From Gammaproteobacteria bacterium (GTDB taxonomy: Bacteria; Pseudomonadota; Gammaproteobacteria; Pseudomonadales; Azotimanducaceae): a DNA stretch of 64,000 nt. Every line of letters starts with the position of its first letter. The stretch's first letter is position 1. The position numbers were made by a program, and so were the translations under genes. Below the pieces are notes generated by a model. It was given only the letters and a program-made list of their open reading frames with translations, searched no databases and was not told the origin of the DNA. The DNA lies in NCBI GenBank assembly GCA_026706935.1, contig JAPOXV010000018.1, positions 620,001 to 684,000 on the forward strand, given 5' to 3'. Positions 33,728 through 41,842 of the stretch are shown piece by piece.

Positions 33728-33982
33728 ATGACGCGACGATCACTGCGAGGAATCGCAACATCTCTTGTTCTATTCGCTGCAACTGGGTTAGTTGCAAATG
33801 ACCCCGCGACCGTGTTTACGCACACGCTAACGGTCCAGGAAAAGCTCGAACTACTCGAAACAATTGAGATTACTAGTGAGAAGGAACTTCAACCCGTGAA
33901 GGAGGACGAAAAGGATCCGGCGGTTGAAGAAATACTCGATGAGATTTCTCAATTAGAGTCCGATTCAGACTCCAGCGAGTAA
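33728..33982 (+). CDS. Small secreted acidic protein
   Basis: An 84-residue protein with a probable signal peptide (RGIATSLVLFAATGLVAND) and a mature part rich in Glu and Asp (about one third acidic), ending in EISQLESDSDSSE. No family recognised. A longer frame back to 33575 exists but places the signal peptide 50 residues in, so the ATG at 33728 is used. It converges with the secreted protein gene on the other strand, the two overlapping at their 3' ends by 34 bases. The strongly charged tail may interact with cations or a partner; nothing more can be inferred. Confidence 0.55.
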   Translation: MTRRSLRGIATSLVLFAATGLVANDPATVFTHTLTVQEKLELLETIEITSEKELQPVKEDEKDPAVEEILDEISQLESDSDSSE

Positions 33983-34494
33983 CACTGCCCCATCTCCACA
34001 AACAGCGAACTACCGGTACGAAGATTCGTTTCACTTTGAAACGTCCAGCTTCCAATCGCTGCTCGACTAAAGCGCAAGGATTTTGGGTTCAGCATGAGAA
34101 TATCGGATGGCGGCGTATTGACGCAGCTATAGCCGGGTTCGCGATTCGCACCTAATACCTCTTTACACGAGAACTCAAAGAGCTCATTGGTTTCTTCCAT
34201 TTGCATCGTCACGAAGAGGTTTACATCATCGGCATCATCGAGCAAGCCGCTGAGCGTCTTATTCTCTCGTAATATGAACGGTGTAGACTTGAACTTGGCA
34301 GGTCCGAAAGTTTCAACGGGATCGCCTTCCCCTTCGGCCTCGTCGTGGAAGCCGATCGTTTCAAGGGGAACGCATCGGGTAGGTAACCACGAATCTACAT
34401 CAATATTTGTCGTCATATCTTGAGCTAAAGCGAATGTCGCCAAAAACGCGCAACACCACCGTACGTATGGCGCTAGTCGTATGTTGTGTCGCAT
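33949..34494 (-). CDS. Secreted protein of unknown function
   Basis: A 181-residue frame with a signal-peptide-like start (LAPYVRWCCAFLATFALAQD) and a mature part with three to four cysteines (RCVPLETIG, FSCKEVLG, YSCVNTPP, GQCYSLE), consistent with a disulfide-bonded periplasmic or secreted protein. No family recognised. Its 5' end overlaps, on opposite strands, the signal peptide region of the metallopeptidase gene by about 60 bases, and its 3' end overlaps the small acidic protein gene. A start at ATG 34416 would remove the overlap but also the signal peptide. Confidence 0.6.
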   Translation of the reverse strand: MRHNIRLAPYVRWCCAFLATFALAQDMTTNIDVDSWLPTRCVPLETIGFHDEAEGEGDPVETFGPAKFKSTPFILRENKTLSGLLDDADDVNLFVTMQMEETNELFEFSCKEVLGANREPGYSCVNTPPSDILMLNPKSLRFSRAAIGSWTFQSETNLRTGSSLFVEMGQCYSLESESDSN

Positions 34495-35897
34495 TCGTCG
34501 CCCCCCTTAGCGCAAAACCCATCATGCCACAATGGTGTGAATTACGCACCGCAGAGTTCGAAATGTACTCTGCAATGCCCAAGCGACAGATGGTAACACT
34601 TGCCAGATCGCTGCAAGCGCTGCACTCGATCGCTGTGGATTTTGTACCGGGCGAATTCCCGAAACGATCGCTGTTAAAAATCGTCGCATTCGAAGATATC
34701 GATGCTTTCGTTGCGGAATTTCAATCTGATGAGTTCATCGGATTCATGCAACCATCGATGCGACAGCACGTCCTCGCATTTGGGTTAGCGGTCCATACGA
34801 CTCATCCCAATCAGGTCGCCTATCACGAGTACACACATTACATTTCGAGAAGCCGATACGACATATTCATTCCAATGTGGTACGAGGAAGGCTTCGCGCA
34901 GTACCTCGGGATGGTGGACATTAGCGACGATCGAGCGACGATCGGTGAAGTTTCGCACCGTCGAATGATCCGAGCAATTCGGCGAAACGAACCTAAATGG
35001 CGCACGATCGTCGACGGCGTTCCTCGACTGGATTGGCACGAGCACGACTATGCGGCGCATTACGAATTTGCACACGCTCTCACCCACTTTCTGCACCACG
35101 GCTACGACGCCGACGGAAACGCGATGCGAGACAAAGTCGATGGAATCTTGATTGACATTAGCAACGGTGCCAAACCTAGTGAGCTTTTGCCGCGAGTTGC
35201 TGGTGTCGAATCTGATCGGTTCATGCGCACACTTGTCGACCACTTCCGAAAAACTCGCCCGTTAAGTTATCGAATTGATATCGATGTCGATTCGCTTTCA
35301 CCGGTGGGCGAACCGCAATGCATGTCTGAACTAGACGCTCGCATCCTGCTTGCGAGCCTGCTTGTTCGAAACAACCCGGATCGTGCGATGTATCACATCG
35401 ACAGAGGCATGAAGATCGACGCTGAACATCCGATGTTTCAAGTCCTGTTGTCTTATGTGCCTGCCTTAGATTCCAAAACACCCTACGAACGCACCATGAT
35501 CGCTCTAGAACGCGATCCGAAAAATGTAGATGCAAACATTCGAATGGGAGACTTGCTCAGTTACAACTGTTTGGACGTATTTACCGATGAGTGTGCTAAC
35601 CTTCGACGAATTGCTACCCAACACTATCGTCATGCTCTAAACGGTGACCCGATGCGCGTGGACGCCGCATTCGGACTAGGGGTTTCGCTGTTGCGTTCCG
35701 CTCGCGCGGGTGACGGTCTTAACTATTTAAAGGTCGCATACGAGCGACTACCTTGGAACGCGCGAATCAACCTCTTTCTAGGCGATGCGTATCGGCAAAT
35801 CGGAAATAACAACAAAGCGTCGTTCCACTTGAATCGTGCGATCATGTGGGAAATCGAGGAAGCCGTCAGGCAACAAGCCATCGAAATGATGAACTAG
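34434..35897 (+). CDS. Secreted DUF1570-like zinc metallopeptidase with TPR-like repeats
   Basis: A 487-residue protein with a signal peptide (RMALVVCCVAFVAPLSAKP). A gluzincin-like domain carries a metal-binding motif of the HExxH type (VAYHEYTHYIS) followed by YEEGFAQYLG, which offers the distal Glu ligand. The fold pattern resembles peptidases of the DUF1570/M1-like group. The C-terminal half has TPR-like repeats (ILLASLLVRNNPDRAMYHIDRG, AAFGLGVSLLRSARAGDGLNYLKVAYE). It adjoins the end of the T2SS operon, so it may be an exported substrate. The start codon is ATG 34434 or 34467. Confidence 0.72.
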   Translation: MSPKTRNTTVRMALVVCCVAFVAPLSAKPIMPQWCELRTAEFEMYSAMPKRQMVTLARSLQALHSIAVDFVPGEFPKRSLLKIVAFEDIDAFVAEFQSDEFIGFMQPSMRQHVLAFGLAVHTTHPNQVAYHEYTHYISRSRYDIFIPMWYEEGFAQYLGMVDISDDRATIGEVSHRRMIRAIRRNEPKWRTIVDGVPRLDWHEHDYAAHYEFAHALTHFLHHGYDADGNAMRDKVDGILIDISNGAKPSELLPRVAGVESDRFMRTLVDHFRKTRPLSYRIDIDVDSLSPVGEPQCMSELDARILLASLLVRNNPDRAMYHIDRGMKIDAEHPMFQVLLSYVPALDSKTPYERTMIALERDPKNVDANIRMGDLLSYNCLDVFTDECANLRRIATQHYRHALNGDPMRVDAAFGLGVSLLRSARAGDGLNYLKVAYERLPWNARINLFLGDAYRQIGNNNKASFHLNRAIMWEIEEAVRQQAIEMMN

Positions 35898-35921
35898 CGT
35901 CGCACATCTACAACTCAGGAA

Positions 35922-36416
35922 TCAGCGTAACGTTAATCGGCTATCGACAATACCTTCGCCGGTCTTGTCGAGTCGAATATCGATTAGTTCGATATTGTGG
36001 TCTGTTTCGAGTGCGATCAACCATCTGATGACTGCAAGATACTCCACACCAGAAAGCTCAACGTTGATTCGGTCGTCTCCAGGTTGCATACGCTTAATAG
36101 TGACGTTATGCAACTCCGCGCTACTCGAGATCACCGTCAGCTTGCTCTCATTGCGAATCGGCGACTGACCGGTCCCTCGTTGCCTCGCTTCCGTTTGATT
36201 CGCAAGCATCCAATTCAAACCGTTCGATGCCGCGACTTGTGCACGCTGTTTCTCTGCTCGAAACCCAATTGCCGGATCAAGGACGGCATAAAAAAGGAAT
36301 ACTGCGACGAGTAGATAAGCACTAGTCCCGACCAGAACCCGTTCCCGCAAACTTGCCGATGTAAATCGTCTGTATAGCGGCGCGAGCGAAGGAAACCAAT
36401 TCAATATTCGGTTCAT
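35922..36416 (-). CDS. gspM: Type II secretion system protein M
   Basis: A 164-residue inner-membrane component of the T2SS platform. It has one transmembrane helix (about residues 29-48, GTSAYLLVAVFLFYAVLDP) and a C-terminal ferredoxin-like periplasmic domain (VIRWLIALETDHNIELIDIRLDKT), the standard GspM pattern. It overlaps gspL by four bases and is the last gene of the run; gspN does not follow. GspM works with GspL to couple the ATPase GspE to the pseudopilus. Confidence 0.86.
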   Translation of the reverse strand: MNRILNWFPSLAPLYRRFTSASLRERVLVGTSAYLLVAVFLFYAVLDPAIGFRAEKQRAQVAASNGLNWMLANQTEARQRGTGQSPIRNESKLTVISSSAELHNVTIKRMQPGDDRINVELSGVEYLAVIRWLIALETDHNIELIDIRLDKTGEGIVDSRLTLR

Positions 36417-37624
36417 GGCGTCGACAGCGTAACTCTAGCCCAAACTCGATTGGCTTGCTGCTCCGCGACGTTTACTTCAACGTTCATACCCAGATTTTCA
36501 ATTCGGGCGCGAATTGCTTCAAATTCCTGGTAACTGTCTGCGAAGAACTGTATCCCCATCTTGTTTTGCGATTCGTTGAAATCTAGATTCTGGATCTCAA
36601 CGTCGGCCGTCGCACCGACTACGCTTTCGAGCAGACTCAACCACTTACTTTGCTCATTAACACGTGCGCCGAGTCGTTCTTGCATTCGAAATACTGGATT
36701 CCCTGAGACGTCCCGAGTGTTGTAAACAGCTTCATAAATGTCGAGCGCTTCGTCACGAAGTTTGTCGGCTTGAAGATCCGCCCAAATGCCTTGAGCGACA
36801 AAGATTACGGACACTATGACGACGCAGACTCCCGCGAGCACAGCCGTCTTATTAAGCATCTGGCGAATCATCACGCCACTATCTCTGGTCGCGTATGAGC
36901 CTTGCTGTAAGTTCAGTAAATCTGATGGTTCGCCGACGCCCGTCAGCAGCGACTCAAACGAGACTAAGTTGATCTCAATGTCGTCATCGTCGAGCTGACT
37001 AATCGCTTTTCTGGTTGTTGTTAACAACGTCTCGTTGCCAACACACGTGACTTTGGCTCCCCCATCCACAGCTGAAACTGTCGTCAAAAGAGTCGGAACG
37101 AGCACATCCTCTGAGACGACCGCAAGCTGATCCGGCGTTCTGATCGTGACGCCAGATCCCAACTCGATCAAGTACAGGCTATCAGACGCGTCAAACAACA
37201 TACCAGGCGTCGTAACAACGCTTGGTTGAATAGCGGCTTCTTCGAGGACCGATAAGTACTCTTCAAATCGAAGCTTGTTGATGACCATGCACGGCACAAG
37301 TCCTCTCTGCTTCACGTCGCCGAGCGCTATGTGCACATCGTCGATCTCTTCAGTAAGATGAGGTTCAACAGCAAACGGTGCGGCTTGGCGAACCCTAGCC
37401 TGGCTTCGACCCGGAATCTCGACTTCGATATACAGAATTTCTCGATCCGGAAGAAGTACAACCGTATCGAGTCTCGCTGAATCTTTTGCGCGTTCCGATG
37501 CTTCGGATTCGACGTCTATGAGCGATCCTGTTCCCGAAGCCGAGATGTCGGAGTCTTCACACACCCACCAACGAACGGCCGATTGTGGGTCCGTGTCACC
37601 GAGCGCGATGTAGAGTACGTCCAT
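36413..37624 (-). CDS. gspL: Type II secretion system protein L
   Basis: A 403-residue protein with a cytoplasmic actin-like domain that contacts GspE (VLYIALGDTDPQSAVRWW, VLLPDREILYIEVEIPGRSQARVRQAAPFAVEPHL), a single transmembrane segment (AVLAGVCVVIVSVIFVAQGI, about residues 258-277) and a periplasmic domain. The sequence around RQAAPFAVE is the familiar GspL signature. It links gspK and gspM in the operon with gaps of 14 and minus four bases. Confidence 0.92.
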   Translation of the reverse strand: MDVLYIALGDTDPQSAVRWWVCEDSDISASGTGSLIDVESEASERAKDSARLDTVVLLPDREILYIEVEIPGRSQARVRQAAPFAVEPHLTEEIDDVHIALGDVKQRGLVPCMVINKLRFEEYLSVLEEAAIQPSVVTTPGMLFDASDSLYLIELGSGVTIRTPDQLAVVSEDVLVPTLLTTVSAVDGGAKVTCVGNETLLTTTRKAISQLDDDDIEINLVSFESLLTGVGEPSDLLNLQQGSYATRDSGVMIRQMLNKTAVLAGVCVVIVSVIFVAQGIWADLQADKLRDEALDIYEAVYNTRDVSGNPVFRMQERLGARVNEQSKWLSLLESVVGATADVEIQNLDFNESQNKMGIQFFADSYQEFEAIRARIENLGMNVEVNVAEQQANRVWARVTLSTP

Positions 37625-37638
37625 CAGCTAAAGTCGTA

Positions 37639-38574
37639 TTAACCTTCCCAAACGTGTCGCGTTCCGAAATCTCGAGCGTAGATTCGGCATTCTCCAGACA
37701 TGGGGTCACGAAAAATCTGACTCGTCATATCCATACGAAGGTTTGCACCATCTAGTGTTGCACGTACCTCAAAGAAATCACTCCGGACGCTCAGGAGATC
37801 ACGAACCTCGGAGAAACCGCCGTGAAGATCGACAAACGCCTCGACCGATCCAAAGTTGCGAACACCACCTCGTGCTGACATTTTCGAACCACTTGCTGGT
37901 AAGAGTGAATTCAACACCTCAGGATGAGCTGTATTGACGTTGATCTTCAACGAGTTCGTAGGTAACACGGTAACGAGTTGGGTCAATTCTGAATAAACCT
38001 CGGGCTCAAATGACGCGAGCACCTGAATCTCAGTTAGATGGCTCGCCAACCGATTAGGTGTACGGAACGGTGTGTCGTTCCCCAGCCAATCCAATTCCTC
38101 ACGTCCCTGGTAGCCATCAATTTGGAATCGCTGATCATCCGTGTCAATCCAATCTCGCCACACCGGTGTCAGTTCCATACTGATACCAATTCGGTTAAGT
38201 ATGTAGGAGAGTGCCTTCGTCGACTCTTTGCTACTACCGCCAGCGAGTGCATTCAAATTCATCTTACCACTGAGATCGACGATTTGTACGCGTACATCGC
38301 CCGACACCGTCCTTATCGGCGCAAGAGGCTGTGACCATGGTTCCGCCATGTCATCTCTTATTCGACCATCCTCATCTAACCAGTCCATGTAGAGCAGTTC
38401 TTGTGCCAAGGCTTCACTTGCCATAAGTGAATACCTCGCCTGATTAGCTGATAGTCCGACGCGAGTCTGTGCGGTAACCATCGATTGGTGTGAATACAGG
38501 TGAAACGCCAGTGCGCTGAATAACACGACGATTAACAGGATGCTTATGAGCGCAATACCGCGCTGCGTACCCAT
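37639..38574 (-). CDS. gspK: Type II secretion system minor pseudopilin K
   Basis: A 311-residue minor pseudopilin. The N-terminus is MGTQRGIALISILLIVVLFSA, with a prepilin cleavage site after Gly and, as usual for GspK, no Glu at +5. The rest is the long GspK globular domain with an SAM-like helical region (GMSMELTPVWRDWID-type; DWLGNDTPF). The ATG at 38574 overlaps the gspJ stop by one base (TGATG). GspK caps the pseudopilus tip with GspI and GspJ. Confidence 0.93.
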   Translation of the reverse strand: MGTQRGIALISILLIVVLFSALAFHLYSHQSMVTAQTRVGLSANQARYSLMASEALAQELLYMDWLDEDGRIRDDMAEPWSQPLAPIRTVSGDVRVQIVDLSGKMNLNALAGGSSKESTKALSYILNRIGISMELTPVWRDWIDTDDQRFQIDGYQGREELDWLGNDTPFRTPNRLASHLTEIQVLASFEPEVYSELTQLVTVLPTNSLKINVNTAHPEVLNSLLPASGSKMSARGGVRNFGSVEAFVDLHGGFSEVRDLLSVRSDFFEVRATLDGANLRMDMTSQIFRDPMSGECRIYARDFGTRHVWEG

Positions 38575-39209
38575 CAAGTCTCGATCGCCTCGCTCGCAAG
38601 TACCGATCCTATTCCGACGGGTACGAGCCATAAATGAGATACTGTGCCGAGCTGCGGTAAGTCGAACGTAACTCGAATGGCAACAAGCGGACTAAACGAT
38701 TCTTCCTCACCAGCATACGAGCTCGGGGGCCAGAAATAGTGCTCGCGACCTGTTCGGTCGATCAACTCAAACTCGACGGAGTGGACATTGGGCAGCAGTA
38801 ATTGATCGATAGGTTCTGAGTCCTGTGCGCGATCGAGCACATCCCAGTAGCGACGAAACATCTGATTTTCATACAAGAAATACAACACCCGTTGTTGCTC
38901 AGAGCGTTGGTGTCCAAGAATATTGCGCCACCCATTGCGAGTGAACTCAATCTGACCCGACTCATCAACGACAAGACTGGGTTGGTAGTCGCCAAGTTCA
39001 TCGCGAATTACCCGATCGTTTATCTGAAGTAAATCCTGCTCGATGATGTTCATGGCACGGTGCCAATCGCTTAGTACCGTACTTCTATGAATCACCTTTT
39101 CTGTCGTAGAAATGGACTGCGATAGCAACTGCACCGCAAGAACACCGACGATTCCAAAAATCAGAACGGTTATGACCATCTCCAGCAAAGTGAAGCCACG
39201 ACGTCTCAT
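38574..39209 (-). CDS. gspJ: Type II secretion system minor pseudopilin J
   Basis: A 211-residue pseudopilin starting MRRRGFTLLEMVITVLIFGI, with prepilin peptidase cleavage between Gly and Phe and the +5 Glu. The remaining part is beta-rich (VLYFLYENQMFRRYWDVLD, VRVTFDLPQLG) as in GspJ. The ATG at 39209 overlaps the gspI stop by four bases; an earlier start at 39227 is less likely. It is part of the tip complex of the pseudopilus. Confidence 0.93.
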   Translation of the reverse strand: MRRRGFTLLEMVITVLIFGIVGVLAVQLLSQSISTTEKVIHRSTVLSDWHRAMNIIEQDLLQINDRVIRDELGDYQPSLVVDESGQIEFTRNGWRNILGHQRSEQQRVLYFLYENQMFRRYWDVLDRAQDSEPIDQLLLPNVHSVEFELIDRTGREHYFWPPSSYAGEEESFSPLVAIRVTFDLPQLGTVSHLWLVPVGIGSVLASEAIET

Positions 39210-39619
39210 CGCGTTACTCGTACCCAAGCTGTAAGAGAACGAATCGGGCCGATCCGATCGCCTTCAACAACTCGATAGACCTCCCAGCGTATATGTTGTA
39301 CGCCCGTGATATCAGATGGCAACACAATTGCAGAAACTTCTAGGTCATATCCTCCTATATTCACCCGTTGCGGACTCAAGGTGGCATTTGCCATGGTATG
39401 GAGCGCACCAGAATCCATCTCCTGACCAAGTCGGTAGTATGCGACCTGGTTCGCGAGAGCCCATTGTGCAATCGTCTGCTCTTCGAGGCGAACCTGGGCC
39501 TGTAGTGCTTCGGAGTTACTAAAGAACACAGCTGCGGACGCAACTGCAAGAATCGCGACCGCTACCATCATTTCAAGTAAGGTAAAACCTCTCGATCGTC
39601 CTTGGAGATTAACTTTCAT
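39206..39619 (-). CDS. gspI: Type II secretion system minor pseudopilin I
   Basis: A 137-residue pseudopilin with leader KVNLQGRSRG and the N-methylated helix FTLLEMMVAVAILAVASAAV. The ATG at 39619 has a good ribosome site (GGAAGG close upstream) and overlaps gspH by 11 bases. The C-terminal part (RWEVYRVVEGDRIGPIRSLTAWVRV) fits GspI. It forms the tip complex with GspJ and GspK. Confidence 0.92.
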   Translation of the reverse strand: MKVNLQGRSRGFTLLEMMVAVAILAVASAAVFFSNSEALQAQVRLEEQTIAQWALANQVAYYRLGQEMDSGALHTMANATLSPQRVNIGGYDLEVSAIVLPSDITGVQHIRWEVYRVVEGDRIGPIRSLTAWVRVTR

Positions 39620-40163
39620 CACCTTCCGTGAGAGGTTGATATGGTTGAGACGAGACGACAACTCGTTGAATCCCGTCACTTATCACGAATCGTTCAATCT
39701 GGGTCACTCGGTGAACAAGTGTCACTTCGAAAGGACTCATCTCGCCGCTCGGATAGATCACAAAGTCAGGCAAGTCGCCTTCCGATGCGTCAGACTGTTG
39801 GTCCAGTGTCTGACCGATCGATCGACCGCGTAACCAGTAGTCGGCACCGACTGTTCGGTGCTGGAATGGGTTCTCATTGATGACGTACCAGTTGTTGTCT
39901 TCCAAGAGCCGAAGAAACTCATACGACGTCGGTCGTAGTTTCACACCCCAAATTTCATTGCTAAGTGTCGACTTCTGGCGTGCGAGTTCGACTGTGAGCA
40001 TAAATCGTTCTGCATGGGTTTGCAGCGTACGAGTTTCCGTTCCACTGGTATACGTCAACACGACAGTCGCGGCAAGTACACCGATGATGATGAGTACAGT
40101 GAGTAGTTCAAGTAGAGAGAACCCGGAACGATGCCGGTTCTGATATCGTCTTTGTAGACGCAT
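39609..40163 (-). CDS. gspH: Type II secretion system minor pseudopilin H
   Basis: A 184-residue pseudopilin with a 14-residue basic leader ending in SG, then FSLLELLTVLIIIGVLAATVVLTY; the cleavage site and +5 Glu are present. The rest follows the GspH beta-sandwich pattern (FMLTVELARQKSTLSNEIWGVKLRPTSYEF, FVIYPSGEMSPFEV). It sits between gspG (26-bp gap) and gspI (11-bp overlap) and links the tip complex to the main pseudopilin. Confidence 0.92.
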   Translation of the reverse strand: MRLQRRYQNRHRSGFSLLELLTVLIIIGVLAATVVLTYTSGTETRTLQTHAERFMLTVELARQKSTLSNEIWGVKLRPTSYEFLRLLEDNNWYVINENPFQHRTVGADYWLRGRSIGQTLDQQSDASEGDLPDFVIYPSGEMSPFEVTLVHRVTQIERFVISDGIQRVVVSSQPYQPLTEGDES

Positions 40164-40189
40164 AACGTTCGAGTTAGTCGATGTTGCTC

Positions 40190-40612
40190 TTACAACTCAG
40201 AGAACTTGATATCACTAGCAACACCTTCGCCCCCTTCGTCACCGTCTGCACCTAGTGACACAATCTCGAACACGAATCCTTCGTTTGTGTAAACGTAGGT
40301 ATTACCCCAAGGATCGACGGGCAGTTTGCGCATATACGGTTCAGGACCCCAGTTACGCGCCTCTGGTGTACCGCTCGGTTGGGTTACCAGAGCTTCAAGG
40401 CCTTGGTTGGTAGAGGGGTAAAAACTATTGTCCAGACGGTAGGTATCAAGCGCGGCAGCAAGCGTCCGAATGTCGGCCTTCGCCGCAGTGATTCTCGCTT
40501 TATCCGCTTGCGGTAACACGTTCTGCACAACGATCACCGCTAGTACGCCGATGATGATCACGACCACCATGATCTCGAGCAGCGTAAACCCGCGTTGACG
40601 TGCTTTATTCAT
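40190..40612 (-). CDS. gspG: Type II secretion system major pseudopilin G
   Basis: A 140-residue major pseudopilin: leader MNKARQRG, then FTLLEIMVVVIIIGVLAVIV. It contains the highly conserved GspG body (YRLDNSFYPSTNQGLEALV, LPVDPWGNTYVY) and the calcium-binding acidic C-terminal loop (SLGADGDEGGEG). The frame opens at a GTG at 40627, one base past the gspF stop; the ATG at 40612 is preferred for its typical leader length. GspG builds the pseudopilus fibre. Confidence 0.95.
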   Translation of the reverse strand: MNKARQRGFTLLEIMVVVIIIGVLAVIVVQNVLPQADKARITAAKADIRTLAAALDTYRLDNSFYPSTNQGLEALVTQPSGTPEARNWGPEPYMRKLPVDPWGNTYVYTNEGFVFEIVSLGADGDEGGEGVASDIKFSEL

Positions 40613-40628
40613 TTCTCGACGTGTCACT

Positions 40629-41840
40629 TTAGAGTACCAGTGCGTTCATATTGAGGATAGGTAGTAACATCGCTAGCATGATGAGCAGGACAATACCTGC
40701 CATTACGAGAAGCATGAACGGTCGAAACAGCTGCACCAGCGTTTCCACTCGTCGTTCGAGTTCTCGCTGTTGGAAATCTGCCGCCTTTGCCATCAACTCG
40801 TCTAACGTACCACTGGATTCGCCACTCGCGATCATGTGAAGAAATATCGGCGGAAAGTTACCCGTCGCTTCGAGTGCATTACGCAGCGACGAACCTTCAC
40901 TTACTTTCGCGACTGCTTCACTCAATCGTGAGTTAATCCAAACGTTCGATACGACTTCAGATGCAATGCGCATCGCCTCAACGAGCGGTACACCGCTCTT
41001 GCCGAGGATAGCCAGCGTGCTTGCGTAGCGCGAAGCACTCGTTGATCGAGCCAGCCAGCGAAGTACTGGGACACCTAGTTTGAATCGATCCCAACCTAAC
41101 CGAAAACCGGCTTGTCGCAAAGCGATTTGGAAGAGCGCGAAGAAACCAATCAATCCCAACAGCATGATCCAGCCATACGCACGCAGCACATCGCTTGTAG
41201 CAATGAGCACACTTGTGATCGCAGGAAGTGTTGCACCCGAAGTGTCGAAGACTTCGACGATATCTGGTATGACGTAGGTCATCACCAAGATCACAATCGC
41301 GATTGCGCACACAAGCAAGATCACCGGATAGTAGAGCGCCATCTCGACATTTCGGCGCGTTTCGTATGAGCGTTCTAAGTAATCGGCGAGATTTTCCAGT
41401 ACCGTGTCAAGGTAACCCGACTGCTCACCGGCAGCGACGGTGGCGCGGAACATCGGAGTAAATGTTTGCGGAAACTCGCCGAGCGCCGCACTTAACGATT
41501 GCCCTTGCATGACATTCCCACGTACGGTCATGAGCACCGATGTCGCTTTACGACTGCTAGACTGTTGAGCAACAGCTTGGATAGCCTCTTCGATCGCTAA
41601 TCCCGCGCCTACCATGGTGGCAATCTGGCGAGTAATCAACGCCAGCTCCATCGGCGGAATGCGACGCCACCATTGAAACCAACTACCCGTTTGTACGTTC
41701 GGTCGAGTGACGGTGACATCAACAGGTGTTAAACCGCGCTCGCGAAGTAATTGACGAACGTGACGACTACTGTCGCCTTCGAGGATTCCTTTTTTTGCGC
41801 TACCGTTTTCGTTGAGCGCGACATACTCGAATGCAGTCAC
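40629..41840 (-). CDS. gspF: Type II secretion system inner membrane protein F
   Basis: A 403-residue polytopic platform protein with two homologous GspF domains and three transmembrane helices. Signatures include FEYVALNENGSAKKG at the start, ALITRQIATMVGAGLAIEEAI, the TFTPMFRATVAAGEQSGYLDTVLENLADYLE block, and its second copy FPPIFLHMIASGESSGTLDELMAKAADF. It is two bases downstream of gspE and two bases upstream of the gspG leader region. It anchors the ATPase to the membrane. Confidence 0.96.
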   Translation of the reverse strand: MTAFEYVALNENGSAKKGILEGDSSRHVRQLLRERGLTPVDVTVTRPNVQTGSWFQWWRRIPPMELALITRQIATMVGAGLAIEEAIQAVAQQSSSRKATSVLMTVRGNVMQGQSLSAALGEFPQTFTPMFRATVAAGEQSGYLDTVLENLADYLERSYETRRNVEMALYYPVILLVCAIAIVILVMTYVIPDIVEVFDTSGATLPAITSVLIATSDVLRAYGWIMLLGLIGFFALFQIALRQAGFRLGWDRFKLGVPVLRWLARSTSASRYASTLAILGKSGVPLVEAMRIASEVVSNVWINSRLSEAVAKVSEGSSLRNALEATGNFPPIFLHMIASGESSGTLDELMAKAADFQQRELERRVETLVQLFRPFMLLVMAGIVLLIMLAMLLPILNMNALVL

Positions 41841-41842
41841 GG

